From Alligator mississippiensis (taxonomy: Eukaryota; Chordata; Crocodylia; Alligatoridae): 64,000 nucleotides of DNA. A model generated the notes under the pieces. The model made no database searches, had not been told where the DNA came from, and saw only the letters and a program-made list of their open reading frames with translations. Positions 46,984 through 58,318 of the stretch are shown here, in pieces; the first letter of the stretch is position 1; each line of letters opens with the position of its first letter. The position numbers and the translations under genes are program-made. The stretch lies in assembly GCF_030867095.1 (NCBI RefSeq), contig NC_081828.1, positions 213,286,978 through 213,350,977 of the forward strand, written 5' to 3'.

Positions 46984-48915
46984 ACCCCACGATTGTTTGG
47001 TCCCAACTTCTTGATCCCAACTGGGTATAGTTTTATGCTCATCTTTGTCCTTATAACACTGATTCTAACAATAATACTAATATTAATTAATGCTAGCAGG
47101 AAGTTGCGCACTTTGCTTATTTGTAGCCGAGCAAATTGTATACATCACTGGTTCTTTTATTACTCTACGTACCACCCTCCCTTTCACCTCTATTTCAGGG
47201 ACTCCCTGCGGCCGTTCCACCCTCTTCCTTGCGCTCGAGTTTCTGCGAGCCATCCATTCTCCGCGCATCTCCTCCATCATTATTCTTTACTTTCTCTCTA
47301 GGGGATGAGCCATGTAGGATGTCAGCTTGCTAAATTGTTTAAGAAGGGTTGGCAAAGCTGTGATATGGGGGTGTTGTCAGGATGGAAGTCGTTGACTTTC
47401 TGTCCTCTGGTTCTTCAGTCTAGAGACAATTACAGACCTCAGATGAAGCTGATGGGTCTAGTAACCACCTGGATAAGGATGGTGCTTATCATTATTTTTA
47501 TGCCTTCGGTTCACAGCGTGTGTTAGCGCGTGCACAGAATACAGCAGGCTGTGACCAGCCAAGCCATGTCTGCCTGCCACAGAGAGATATGTTTAGGGTA
47601 CTCTTTACCATCCATAGGAATACAACTTTTTAAATTCACGGGATGAATTGCTCCATTTCCAGCATCCTTAAGGCCATAATCTGGTGTTACTCCAGTGTGC
47701 TACAGATCAACTTTTCAAAGCATAAAATCACTTTAACTTCTCTGACCAGGTACTTGGTACCTTCTTGGCTATTTATTCTCTGACGGTATGCTATACTTTG
47801 CCATCTAAATCAATGGTAACATTGATTAAAAGTACTGCCCTGGCCTTTTAATGATGTCCTGTCAGGGCGGTAGCACTGTCCCTATCACTATCATCATATC
47901 CTGGTAAATTTTGGTTTCATCCTCTTCTAGAACTGATGTCAGCCTGAATTTGTACCGCACAACAGTGGTGTTGATTAGCCAATTGCTGATATACCACCTT
48001 GGTCAGGGCATTGTGCTGTTTAGAGTCCCCACCTCGATATATTGGATTGTATCACTAGTGAAACTGCATAGTCTATACTCACTGGGCACATCTTTCAGTA
48101 TAAATGTATATAATTATTCATCACAATAGTGTAGGCCTGGACAGCACATAGTTATTTGCTTCCCTAAAGAGCTCAGCTGCAAAGACAAAGCACAGATAAG
48201 AACTTGAATGCAAATCTTCCATGTAGTGGCTTGCAGTACAATTCCTCCATTCATTCCTGAGCAGACCTCTCCTGTTATTAACAGTGGTTAAGTTGCAGCC
48301 TTGGATGGCAAGATCTGTCATTCATAGGGTTATACAATAAGTGACACTAACTGGAGTTCTCAATGTCCTCAGTGTTTGTCATATCTGTACATGTGAGACT
48401 GAATCAAATGCTATCATTCATTAGCATTTTCCACTCTTTAGAAGTTTCCCTGGTACTCCAGGATTGATGAAAAATGAACAGTCTCCTCAGCTAACTCTTC
48501 GAAGTCTCTTTGGTGCAAGTTACCTTGGTCTGCTGACCTAAAACCTTTATCCATAGATGGTCTTAAACAACCTACTAAGCTACTAACCACCTGGAAAGTA
48601 CTTCTTCATTCTCATGTAATATATGAGCACATCATCCTTTGGCTTTCCAAAAAGAGAGTAGAAATATTTATTGACCTAGTGGGGGGATGCACTGGTGCAT
48701 TTGCACTCCCCCTTGATTCCTGCTTCACCCAAAGTTTAAAACCAACTGTCTAGCAGTGGCAGCAGCAGTTCCAGTCAGGCAGTATTGAGGGAATCACTTG
48801 ACTTTATGGCTCATGATAATCTACCTGATCCCCTTTAAACACTTCATTCCACAGGTGTTAATGACTTTCTCTTCTTTTTAATGTTCTTGATGGTCTGCCA
48901 GTCACACTATCCTTT

Positions 48916-49171
48916 GGGTGTATCTACACAAGACACTACTGTGAAGTGGTTACTGCACATTTATTTAATACATGTATGAGCAAGTCCTAAATAAATGCAC
49001 AGTAACCGGAGTTACTGCACAGTAGAGCTAGGGAATGCCTTTTACATGATGCTACTGTGCAGTAGCCTAATACTACTGTGCAGTAACATCTCGGCATGGA
49101 CTTTGCCATGCAGCACTACTGTGCAGTTGTATCAAGCTACTGTGCAGTCAGCGTCTTGTGTAGACGCATCC
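48916..49171. mobile_element. TIR element, 256 bp, 3-bp TSD TTT, with ACTGTGCAGT repeats
   Basis: Left GGGTGTATCTACACAAGAC against right reversed GGATGCGTCTACACAAGAC (16 of 19). TTT lies on both sides. The interior repeats the near-palindrome TACTGTGCAGTA five or more times. Confidence 0.8.
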
Positions 49172-49394
49172 TTTGTTCTGCAATTCTATTGTCTGTTAGC
49201 TGCTCCTGGTAATGAAACTCCTATTTCACAGCCCTGCAGACTAACTCATTCCACTAAAGTTATGTTTGTTTTTGCTTCAATCTTAAACTGAGTAATACAG
49301 CCCCAGACCCCAAGTGTGTTAGTAAAGCTTCTAGCTTATTTTACCTGGAAAAAAATACATGTTCTTTTATATGTGATGGTGTACCTCACCCTTT

Positions 49395-50110
49395 TATAAA
49401 TTTTAGATTTCATGGATTTCATAGACATTAGGGGCTGGAAGGGACCTTGCGAGATCGAGTCCAGTTCCCCTGCCATAGGCAGGAAGTCTGCTGGATGATA
49501 AAGCTACTACATTAAATGGGTCAAATGATCCCGGCAAGATAAACATCCAAACACCTTTTGAAAGAGTCCAGAGTAGATGCTTGCACCACCTCTGGGGGGT
49601 GGGGGGGGGGGTCTGTTCCAGACCCTGAGCACATGGACTGTAAATAAGTTTTTCCTTATGTCCAGTCTAAATTGACCTTCCAGGAGTTTGTGGCTGTTAG
49701 ACCTTGTTTTCTCTTGGGGAGCCTTGGCGAACAACTGTTCTTCTAGATCCTGATATACCCCCTTATATACTTGTAGGTTGCCACCAAGTCCCCCCTGAGC
49801 CATCTCTTCTCCAGGCTGAAGAGTCCCATATCTCCCAGCCTCTCCCCATAAGGCTTGCTCTCTTGACCTTCAATCATGTGAGTGGCTTTCCTTTAGACTC
49901 TCTCAAGCTTAGCCACGTCCCTCCTGAAGTGGGGGGCCCAAAACTGGACGCAGTACGCCAGCTGCAGCCTCACCAAGGCTGAGTAAAGCTGGAGGATGAC
50001 ATCCCTGGTATTGTTTGAGATGCATTGGTAGATGCATGCCACCGATCTACCCGTGCTGAACACTTCTGTCTTTTCGACGTCATGAGAAGCAGTTATGATC
50101 TCCATCTAGT
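49395..50110 (-). mobile_element. CR1 LINE 3' portion
   Basis: On the plus strand it starts TTTCATAGACATTAGGGGC then GGAAGGGACCTTGCGAG, the CR1 3' hallmark. The minus strand encodes LQLYSALVRLQLAYCVQFWA and RPHFRRDVAKLERV-like ORF2 sequence, with a G-run deletion near 49600. Confidence 0.85.
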
Positions 50111-51944
50111 AATGGGCCTAAACTGTTTCAAAAGAAATGAGATTTCTGCTCCTTGTATGCTAAAAACACCTCCTTATTTTTCTTAGTCCTGTCAGCCATG
50201 GATTTTTCCTTGATGTCTTTCACCTCCTGCATCAAATGTTTGTATTTTGTACCTTCAAACGTATATCGATTGCTCTTTTCTTTTCCCCAATGTCTGATGT
50301 ATTAAATTACATTATTTCTAATTGCTGCCTCAGCTTTTCCACTGAACAAGTATAGCTTTTTAGGCCAAATTTTCCTGGTTCTTTTCAAGGAACAAACCCT
50401 ATTGTGTTAAATGCTGTACCAAGGTAGAACTAAAAGCCAACACTTTTCCCAAAAAGCTTGCAGTCTAAGACAAGAGACACCAGGTAGATGCAAAGAAACA
50501 GGTGCCAAAGCGTGTGGAAACAGTGAGAAAATCTGACTTGTCTTTTTATGAGAGTAACTTAATTTTCAGTTCTGTGACATAGAACTTTAATTGGTTTCTG
50601 TGGGAGTTTCCATGTGCAAAGGCCAGGCCTCAAGTTATTAGCCTCCATCATGTCCTGTGACACTGAGTTTCACAACTTAATTCTATATTGTGTAAATGTA
50701 TCTCCTTTTTAACCTGTCTTAATTATCATTGAGTGAAAAAAATGATCAAAATCGATTCCGTCCCAGTCTCATCTACAATGGACTCAAATCCTAGTCCAGC
50801 TAAATATGTTTAGTTGACCAATAATAGTATGACTGAGTTGCTTGTGAAAGGCCCTGAACTAACATGCACAGAGGAAAATGGAAAATACCCTGTCAGCTCC
50901 ACTAAATGAATACAATTTTCAAGCCCAATACAATTCTCAGATAAACACAACCCACCTCTCCCTCCTAAAATCCAACATAAACAATAAAAATACTAGAAGT
51001 GAATCAAGCTCTTTCTCTTCCAAAATGTGGGGAAAGGGAAGAGAAAGAGACATTTTTGTTATTTCCATATTAAAATAGTTCAGAAGCCATTAAGATACCA
51101 GGGGTCATATACACATGTATACAGAACAATGGCTTCTTTGGCAACAACAGGATTTAATCCCATCCTGACCAGGCAGGCAATTTGTATTAGAAACCACATT
51201 TCCTGGAACTGTGTTTACACTGAAAGGCAATTCAATTTCTTAACTCTGTTACATTGTTTTTCGCTCATATTTTCGTTGGAAATTGTTTGCATGGGAGACA
51301 TTAGTGCTGGTGAAACTTATATCAGTCTGACAGCCACAGAGAATGAAGTTTCCCAGCCCTGTAATAAGAAAGACACAGACAACAGTAAGGCAACCTTTCC
51401 CCATAAATGGACTGGTCCTCAGATGGATTTTCCATAGAAATCATTATTTTGTCTCTCTCCTAAGATTTCCATGCAGGGCCCATTGTGGAATGGGTTTCTG
51501 CAATTTAGGCACCTGTAAATTAAGACCACCATAGGGTTGTCAGATAGCAATAATTTTCAGCTACTCTTAATATAACTTGGATTTGGATCAGCAACCCAGA
51601 GCTGACATTTTATTTTATTTTCCTATCCCCAAGTTACTTATTCCCTTTTATGATTCTAACTCAAGAGCCAGCAAAGATATATTTAATTATTTTTTCATTG
51701 TTTTAAGTATGCTTAATGGATAGTTGCTTGTCAGCTATTTTAACTATTTGTTTGCTAATCAGTGAAGGATTTCATCATTTAAACGCTTCGCTCTCCATTA
51801 TTCCGCCCTGCGATATTATTAGTCAAGAAAGAAGAAACCACAAAACTGGTTTTGCCTGACTCAACAGCTAAAGGGAATATTTTAGGGTCCTGTTCTAATC
51901 TTCTTTGTCACACAAGTTTCCACATATAGCCACAGGCTTTGTGG

Positions 51945-52145
51945 ATTACCCTTGTCCATGGGGCGACTGGGGCCTCCTGAGTCTGGGGGAGACCACCAGA
52001 TCACCGACTGGGGGGGAGTCCCCCTGTGGCTGATGATCGTTGAGCACTTCCAGTATCACGGCTGGCGTTTCCAAGGGGTGCACGGCCAATCTCAGGCGGT
52101 GCACATGCACCTGCATGCACCCCCTACCAATGCCCTGTCTTTTGC
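51945..52145. mobile_element. Fragment related to the 33.4-kb hAT-like MITE, inverted
   Basis: Contains GATCACCGACTGGGGGGGAG, GGGGTGCACGGCCAATCTC and GTGCACATGCACC..TGCACCCCCT, inverted relative to 33437-33800. No ends resolved. Confidence 0.5.
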
Positions 52146-52653
52146 TTGAAAGTCTAACCTTCAAGGGGCCTCTCTGAAATTTCTGAGCGAGCTGCTTACT
52201 TGATACGATTGACTTACGTCACTTCTCGGTAAACAGGAATCCAGGCCTTTGTGTGCAGAACAGATACAGAATCAGTCGTATATTTTGCAGCCATGACCCA
52301 GGCATGTAAAAGTGATTTGAGTCCTGTACAGAAAAATTCCAGGTACTGCAAGGTTATGTCCTCACACTTCCTTGTCCATCTCTTGTAACTAGGATGAACT
52401 CCAAATGCAAAGTATATGTGGGTCGTTATGTAGTCTTTAAGGAACCGACTAGTTCTTTAGCCTTTGTAATACTGTACTATAAATGATTTAGTGACATTAT
52501 CTATAGTGGCAAAATCAGAATAATTGAAGGGCAAGAATTGCTTGACAATGGAAGCTCAGCAAATAAGTCACTTAAATTTCATATATACCAGCAGTTAATT
52601 TTTTGTATGAAATTTCCAAAAATAATGAGGGGAAAGTGTAATTCCATAAGCTA

Positions 52654-52869
52654 CAGAGGTACAGGTTGTAGTTGTGATAGTCTAAGGATATAGGCAGACA
52701 AGTTTCTTTGGGACAATCCAATATCTTTTATTAGACCAACTCCAATGGTTAGAAAAATTCTTCTTTGCAAGCTTTCAGGTATAAATACCCTTTGTTTGGG
52801 GGGGGGGGGGGTGGAGCGTCTGCAGTTGGTCTGGGCTCTTCCTGGATGCAATACTAAAGAAGTCAGAAT
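52654..52869 (-). mobile_element. Palindromic retroposed repeat, copy 4
   Basis: The 12-bp TTCCATAAGCTA is duplicated exactly at 52642-52653 and 52870-52881. On the plus strand GGTTGTAGTTGTGATAGTC marks the element's 3' end, followed by GGCAGACAAGTTTCTTTGGG and TTTATTAGACCAACTCC. The 5' side ends in a G run. Confidence 0.85.
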
Positions 52870-53435
52870 TTCCATAAGCTAAAAACATTTAACTACAATG
52901 TCAATGGTCACATCTAAATCAATGATTCAAAGACACTTCCAACAACAAGGAATCGCTCACAATTTGAACAATTTTACTCCAGCTGTTTTGGCTACAAAGC
53001 TGTTCAAAGAAAACTTGCCAAGTACGTCTTACAATTGGAAAAGTTTCATTTCTGCGCACTCCTGGTTTAGCGACCTTCAGATCAAGTTTGTGCAATCACC
53101 TTTAAGCTGTCAATGTGACTATTCGCGTGCATCATCAGTCCTACCCACAAATATCTGCTAAACGAGGTTTTCAGATGCTGAGCAAACTTGATTCAGCTGT
53201 TTCTAAAATCAAGATGGGGCCAGAACTGTCTGCGGAATTAGTGCTCACACCTGGAAAAAATCATTAAAAAAACAAGGGCAGTTTAGTTTTAAGACATAAC
53301 AAAAATAAAGAGTCAGTTCTTCAACCAGAACTGTTGTGATCAGTAATGTGTGTGCAACTTCTGAATTTCATGCTCTTTGAAATCTAAGCAAGTTTGGCAT
53401 TACTGGCATTAGATGGGCACACGATCAGTCCTTAC

Positions 53436-54029
53436 AGGTGTGTCTATACTGCAGAGCTGGCTAATTAGGGCCATGGTAAACATCGCACATCTACATGTGC
53501 AGTGCAGTTAGGCCTCAGCAGACTAATAAACTCTGCAGCAGGTTAGCACTTGTAAATACAAGTACTTTCCTGTCGCTGAGTTTTTTACTCAGCAGCACCA
53601 CACGAGCCACGTGGCTCGGCAGCTGCAGGAGGCTCGTGGTGCAAGCAGCTCCTCCACCGACTGACGGATCCACCCAGAGCCCAGGGCTGACCCCAGAGCC
53701 TCTGCCAGCCCAGGGCTCACTGCAGAGCCAGCTACTCACCCAAGGCTTTGCCTTGGAGCACTGTGCCAGCCTGGGGTTGACCCTGGAGGCTGCCACCAGC
53801 CTGGGCCTCATCCCAGAGTCTGACCACTGCCACCCAGAGCCTGGGACTCCCTGTGGCTGCTGCAGAGGACAGAGCAGGAGCAAGAGCAGCCCTGACCTAA
53901 ACTGCTCTGCCCTGGCTCAATTTGCTGCTGTCCTGGGTGCATGTGTAGACACTGCACCCGGAAGTAGTTTATGAAGGAGCAAATTTCTCTGCACATTGAG
54001 CCACATAAATTGCAAGTGTAGATGCATCC
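53436..54029. mobile_element. TIR element of the GGGTGYRTCTACAC family, 594 bp
   Basis: The left end is AGGTGTGTCTATAC; the right reversed is GGATGCATCTACAC. The flanks TAC and TAT agree at 2 of 3. The core repeats CAGCC(C/T)GGG(C/G)CT modules; the 159- and 122-codon ORFs there are spurious. Confidence 0.65.
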
Positions 54030-55399
54030 TATTTTAGCTAAAGAAGCACCTGCAGTAGCTTCTATCAAAGAAGGAAGAAGAATATTTCTGTGTTACTCGT
54101 GTACCTGTTTCATCATCTGTAAACACCGGCCTAAAAATGCATGCAGTTTTTTTTTTTTTTTCTTTATTTAATAACTTTTCCTCAACTGAGCTCAATATTT
54201 ATCAGCTTCAGTCCTGGATATGATTATGAGAGCTCAGCTCTCAAAGCATCCAATCTTCTAATGTAGTTCTTTATTAAAATAATTGAGGCTTGAAATTAAC
54301 TTTTAATTGCTTAGAATCTGGTGCCGCCCACATGCAAAGTGAGTAGCACATTTCCAAGCCTTTTATGGTCTGTTTGTTTGTTTGCCTTTAGCCAACAACT
54401 CAGGTTCTAACTGAACATTAAATATTGCAGGAAGGGGGAAGGAATTGGCACAGAAGTATTTCAACTATGGGGAAAAAAAAGAATAAGGACATGTTGTATT
54501 TAGTTATTTAGAAGGAGATCTGAATGTGCTGAGATCAAAGGGACAGAGAAATTACCTATGGTATACTGTGGTCTTCAAATCTATTAGGTTCCTCATTCTA
54601 GTCTATTCGTTTCTGAAGCACTGCAAAAGGCTGGTGCAGGCATATGGTAAGGGAATAGTCAGACCAAGGAAATGTATGCTGCTTGTAGGGCTGGTTAACA
54701 GCACGGCATTACACGCGTAGGACTCATCCAGACTGGGGCCCAGTGCAAACCCCCAATGTCAACGTGCTTCCCTGCTGCAAAGGAGCACTTATAATTGATT
54801 GCAGCAGTAGATGCTTTCATCTGACACTGGGGCAGAGCATCTAAATAGTATATTGCACCCACGCAGGTCTCACCCTCCCTATAGAGATGCGCATACACAC
54901 AGTCATAGATACAGGCACGCTCATTCCCACAAGGGCTACATTTCTGTGTCGTCTTATTTTTTTTAAGAAATGGTATCATTGCTCATGTTTTAGCAAACAC
55001 GCCGTGTTATGTTCAGCTTTGGAGCTGTGAACAGCATTGTGTTTTCGGTGCACAGATGGCGACGATTTGTAAAATCACTTATGCTTCCCTGCTGAGCAGT
55101 TACTAAAAAAGAACAAGGGCATCGAGCACCTTTATTTCTCACCGGGGTTGTGTTGTCCACCTGGCAACCGCAGCAGCCTGGTCTGCTGCGGGAAATGCTC
55201 CACCAAGCCCTCCCTTTAGGGCAGGAGAAAGCGTGTGTTTCATGACGCTGCACACGCGTGTCTGGTTCCCAGCGCTGCCGTTTCTCCTCTAGGGATCATC
55301 CCACTTCTCTCAGGCCCCGGATTTGCCGTCTCCGTTTCTTGGCACCACTGCAGGGCGGCAAAAGCCAGCAACGAATGGAGGGGTGCTTGCGGGGGTGCA

Positions 55400-56591
55400 T
55401 GGGGGGTGTGCGTGTGTGTGTGTGTGTCTGATAGACATGGGGGTACTGCGTGTGTGTGACAGACATGGCGTGGGGGGACAGTGTGAGGGTGTGTGACAGA
55501 CATTTCATAGGTTGCATAGACATTAGGGCTGGAAGGGACCTCGGAAGATCAGCGAGTCCAGGCCCCCGCCCAAAGGGCAGGACGTCAGCTGGGGTCATAG
55601 GATCCCAGCAAGATAAGCATCCAGTTTCATCTTGAAGGTGTTCAATGAAGGCGCTTGAACCACCTCCGGTGGCAGGCTGTTCCAGACCTTGGGGGCTCGG
55701 ACAGTAAAGAAATTCTTCCTTATGTCCAGCCTGAAACGGTCTTGTAGTAGTTTGTGACCATTCGTCCTCGTCATCCCTTGGGGCGCTCTGGTGAACAAAC
55801 CATCCCCCAGATACTGGTGGTCACCCCTGATAAACTTGTAGGTGGCCATCAGATCACCCCTGAGCCTGCGCTTTTCCAGGCTAAAGAGCCCCAGGGCTCT
55901 CAGCCTGTCGTCGTAGGGTCTGCTTCCCTGAGCTCTGATCATGCGCGTGGCTCTTCTCTGGACTCTCTCAAGCTTCTCCACATCCTTTTTGAATTGTGGA
56001 GCCCAAAACTGGACGCAGTACTCCAGCTGCGGCCTCACTAAGGCCGAGTACAGGGGGAGAATGACGTCCCGGGATTTGCTTGAGAAGCATCTATAGATGC
56101 AAGCCAGCGTTTTGGTCGCTTTACTAGCCGCAGCATCGCATTGCAGGCTCATGTTCATCTTGTGGTCAATGATGACCCCCAAGTCTCTTTCTTCCATAGT
56201 GCTAGCCAGCATAGCACTGCCGAGCCTATAAGGATGCTGCGGGTTTTTCTTCCCAAGATGGAGAACCTTGCATTTATCGGCGTTGAACACCATCAGATTC
56301 TTGTCCGCCCACTTGCTGAGCCTGTCCAGGTCAGCCTGGATCATCCACCTGTCTTCTGTGTGGATGCTTTGCCCAAAGTTTGGTGTCATCGGCGAACTTG
56401 GCCAGTCCGCTTCTGACTCCAGTGTCCACATCATTAATGAAGATGTTGAACAGTACGGGTCCAAGGACAGAGCCCTGGGGGACCCCACTGGTCACAGGAC
56501 ACCACGATGAGTGACTTCCAACAATGACATGGGACAGTGTGAGAGTGTTTGCATGTGTGTGCACATGTGTGTGGTAGACAGAGCATGAGGG

Positions 56592-56626
<35 letters not shown>

Positions 56627-56887
56627 TAGACACAGGGACAGTGTGTGTGAGATAAATATAGCATGGGGGACAGTGTGCATGTGTGTGTATGTGTGTTAGA
56701 CATGGCATGGGGGACAGTGTGTGGGTGTGAAAATATGTGTGTGGTAGACAGAACATGGGGACAGTGTGTGTGTGCGTGATAGACATGGGGGACAGTGTGC
56801 TTACGTGTGCTAGGCATGGCATGGATGGTTTGGGTGTGGTGTGTTTGTGTGACACGGGACAGTGCGTGTGAGAAATATAGGATAGGG

Positions 56888-56923
<36 letters not shown>

Positions 56924-57137
56924 ATGATAGACATGGTGTGAGGGACAGCGTGGGTATGTGCACATACGTGCAGTTGTGTGGAAGACAGCATGGGGGGACA
57001 GTGCGTGTGTGATAGAAATAGTGTGGGGCAGTGTGTGTGTGTGTGACACGGGGCTGTGGTAGTGCACACTGCGTGTGTAAGACATGGATGGGGTGCACAT
57101 TGTGCGTGTGTGTGACACGGGGTGTGTGGTGGTCCAC

Positions 57138-57177
<40 letters not shown>

Positions 57178-57180
57178 AGA
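55400..57180. repeat. TG-rich minisatellite upstream of NKTR, split by CR1
   Basis: Units such as GACATGGGGGACAGTGTGTG and (TG)n runs at 55405-55500 and 56520-57180. The same GGGACAGTGTGAGxGTG unit occurs on both sides of the CR1, so one array was split by the insertion. The 483-codon minus ORF here is a microsatellite artefact. Confidence 0.85.
55503..56515 (-). mobile_element. Young CR1 LINE with long ORF2 remnant, inserted in a TG-rich array
   Basis: The 3' end is at the left (TTCATAGG..TAGACATTAGGGCTGG). A 297-codon frame (56488-55595) covers the ORF2 C-terminal region: MEERDLGVIIDHKMNMSL, SALVRPQLEYCVQFWAP, FSLEKRRLRGDLMATYKF and FRLDIRKNFFTVRAPKVWN. One frameshift near 56.38 kb separates it from [20 protein letters not shown] and [11 protein letters not shown], which includes the catalytic FADD box. 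It is 5'-truncated at about 56515 against TG repeats, and is the best preserved CR1 here. Confidence 0.92.
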
Positions 57181-57239
57181 GACACGACACAGCGTGTCCA
57201 CACACGGTGGGAGCGCGGTGCACTCTGGGTGTGGACGAC

Positions 57240-57780
57240 CCGTGATGACGCGCTGCCCCTCCCCCTCCCTCATTCCAATGCCACAGAACGGGGCGGGCGA
57301 AGCCGCGCGAGAAGTGCGCGTTCTCGCGGGATTACAGCGTGGACAGTCGCTCCCCCTCCCGGGCCTGGCGGCGCTGGGAGGTGAGCAGGGAGCGGGCAGC
57401 ACTCTCCCCCCCGTGCGCATGCGCGGGCCCGTTCCGGTAGCGCGGGGGGAGCGGCCGCCCTTCATGGCGCTCGGCGGCGGCTCCGTTCCGGGCTGGGGGC
57501 GGGGGGGCGGGGAAGGGCAACAAAGCGCCGCGGCCGCCAGGTGAGGACCAGGAGCCTCCCCCCCTCCCCTCCCCGCGCAGGGAATGGGCCTCATCCCCTC
57601 CCCCCACGGGGGGGGGCAATGGGAGCCCGACCCAGCCACACCCCCTCGTGGGGCTGTGGGCCAATGGGAGCCCTCCACAGCGCCCCGCCCACCAATCAGG
57701 GGACAGCAGGCTGCTTGCCCCGCCCCCGGCTCCTGGGGTGGGGGTGGGGGCACTCCAGCTTGCATTGCCCCTGCTCGGGG
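57240..57780. promoter_or_regulatory. NKTR: CpG island, NKTR promoter
   Basis: Very GC- and CpG-rich, TATA-less. It has a perfect NRF1-type palindrome GCGCATGCGC at 57415-57424 and a TTCTCGCGGGATTACA element at 57321-57336, similar to the TCTCGCGAGA core-promoter motif. It ends in the NKTR non-coding exon donor. Confidence 0.75.
57425..57540 (+). other. NKTR: NKTR non-coding first exon (inferred)
   Basis: A strong donor, GCCGCCAG-GTGAGG, ends the exon at 57540. Its 5' end is not visible and is set just after the NRF1-like site only as a guide. An alternative donor GGGAG-GTGAGCAGG lies at 57381, so start sites may vary. The next exon begins with an acceptor at 57988, which requires an upstream exon. 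Confidence 0.6.
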
Positions 57781-57829
57781 TAGGAGGAGGGGAAGGGGGG
57801 GTGCATGTATGTCAGTGGGGGGGGGGGGC

Positions 57830-57830
<1 letters not shown>

Positions 57831-57866
<36 letters not shown>
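57831..57866 (+). repeat. (TG)n microsatellite in NKTR first intron
   Basis: CGCG followed by about 16 TG units, between the non-coding and coding exons. Confidence 0.95.
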
Positions 57867-57868
<2 letters not shown>

Positions 57869-58015
57869 TGGGAGGGCGTGCACACGCGTGTGTGGCTGGA
57901 AGCCCCGTGCTATAAGCCGTGTGCGGAACAGGGGGGCTGGGAGGAGGGCGCCTGGCTCACCCTTTCCCTGCTCTCTCCTGTGCCCAGGGCATGAGGCCGG
58001 GAGACGGGGGCTGCC

Positions 58016-58073
58016 ATGGGCGTGCAGGACCGGCCCCAGTGCTTCTTCGACATCGAAATCAACCGGGAGCCAG
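58016..58073 (+). CDS. NKTR: NKTR first coding exon (residues 1-19), gene continues beyond window
   Basis: The exon spans 57988-58073: acceptor CTGTGCCCAG before 57988, donor CCAG-GTAAAAG after 58073. The ATG at 58016 (GCTGCC-ATG-G, strong context) starts MGVQDRPQCFFDIEINREP, and a final G begins the next codon (Val expected). Mammalian NKTR starts almost identically. PPIG and PPID starts differ, which separates this from other large cyclophilins. NKTR carries an N-terminal cyclophilin peptidyl-prolyl isomerase domain and a long RS-rich nuclear tail; only the start of the cyclophilin fold is here. I saw no second coding exon up to 64000. Confidence 0.93.
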
Positions 58074-58234
58074 GTAAAAGCGGGGGCATCCTCCCGCCCC
58101 TCTGCCCTGCCTGCGGGCAGACAGCTTGCCCTTCGAGAGGGGGAAGCACTGGCCTTTTGGCACCCGATCGAGCTGCGCAAGCCGTGTCGTTTTGCAGAGA
58201 GGTCGATCGGCGCGGGGCGGTTTGGAAGTAGCGG

Positions 58235-58318
58235 GGGGGTAATCCTGCCCCAGCCTGGGCTTGGATTAGATGTGGTCCCTGGAGGGCCCTTCCAGCCCTT
58301 CTCCCCGATTCTGTGATT
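58235..58318 (+). mobile_element. CR1 3' terminus, short
   Basis: GGGCTTGGATTAGATGTGG, GGGCCCTTCCAGCCC and GATTCTGTGATTTAAT form a truncated CR1 3' end only 160 bp from the coding exon. Confidence 0.75.

Larger units (their letters stand above)
28990..57230. other. Intergenic block between SEC22C and NKTR
   Basis: 28 kb between the two CpG islands. It is filled with LINE fragments, hAT-like and 3-bp-TSD elements and AT-rich unique stretches (about 31.0-31.5, 37.1-37.9, 39.9-41.2, 45.0-48.6, 50.1-51.9, 54.1-55.2 kb) in which I recognise no gene. SS18L2, which lies here in mammals, was not found. Confidence 0.6.

Noticed and set aside
53495..53974. 159-codon ORF with repeated GLTLE/LTPEP motifs
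   Set aside because: It is inside a TIR element whose CAGCCTGGG modules generate the repeat; the opposite strand is open too.
56434..57885. 483-codon minus-strand ORF
   Set aside because: It is a His-Thr-rich reading of TG/CA microsatellites joined to GC-rich promoter sequence; it crosses the NKTR promoter and has no domain.
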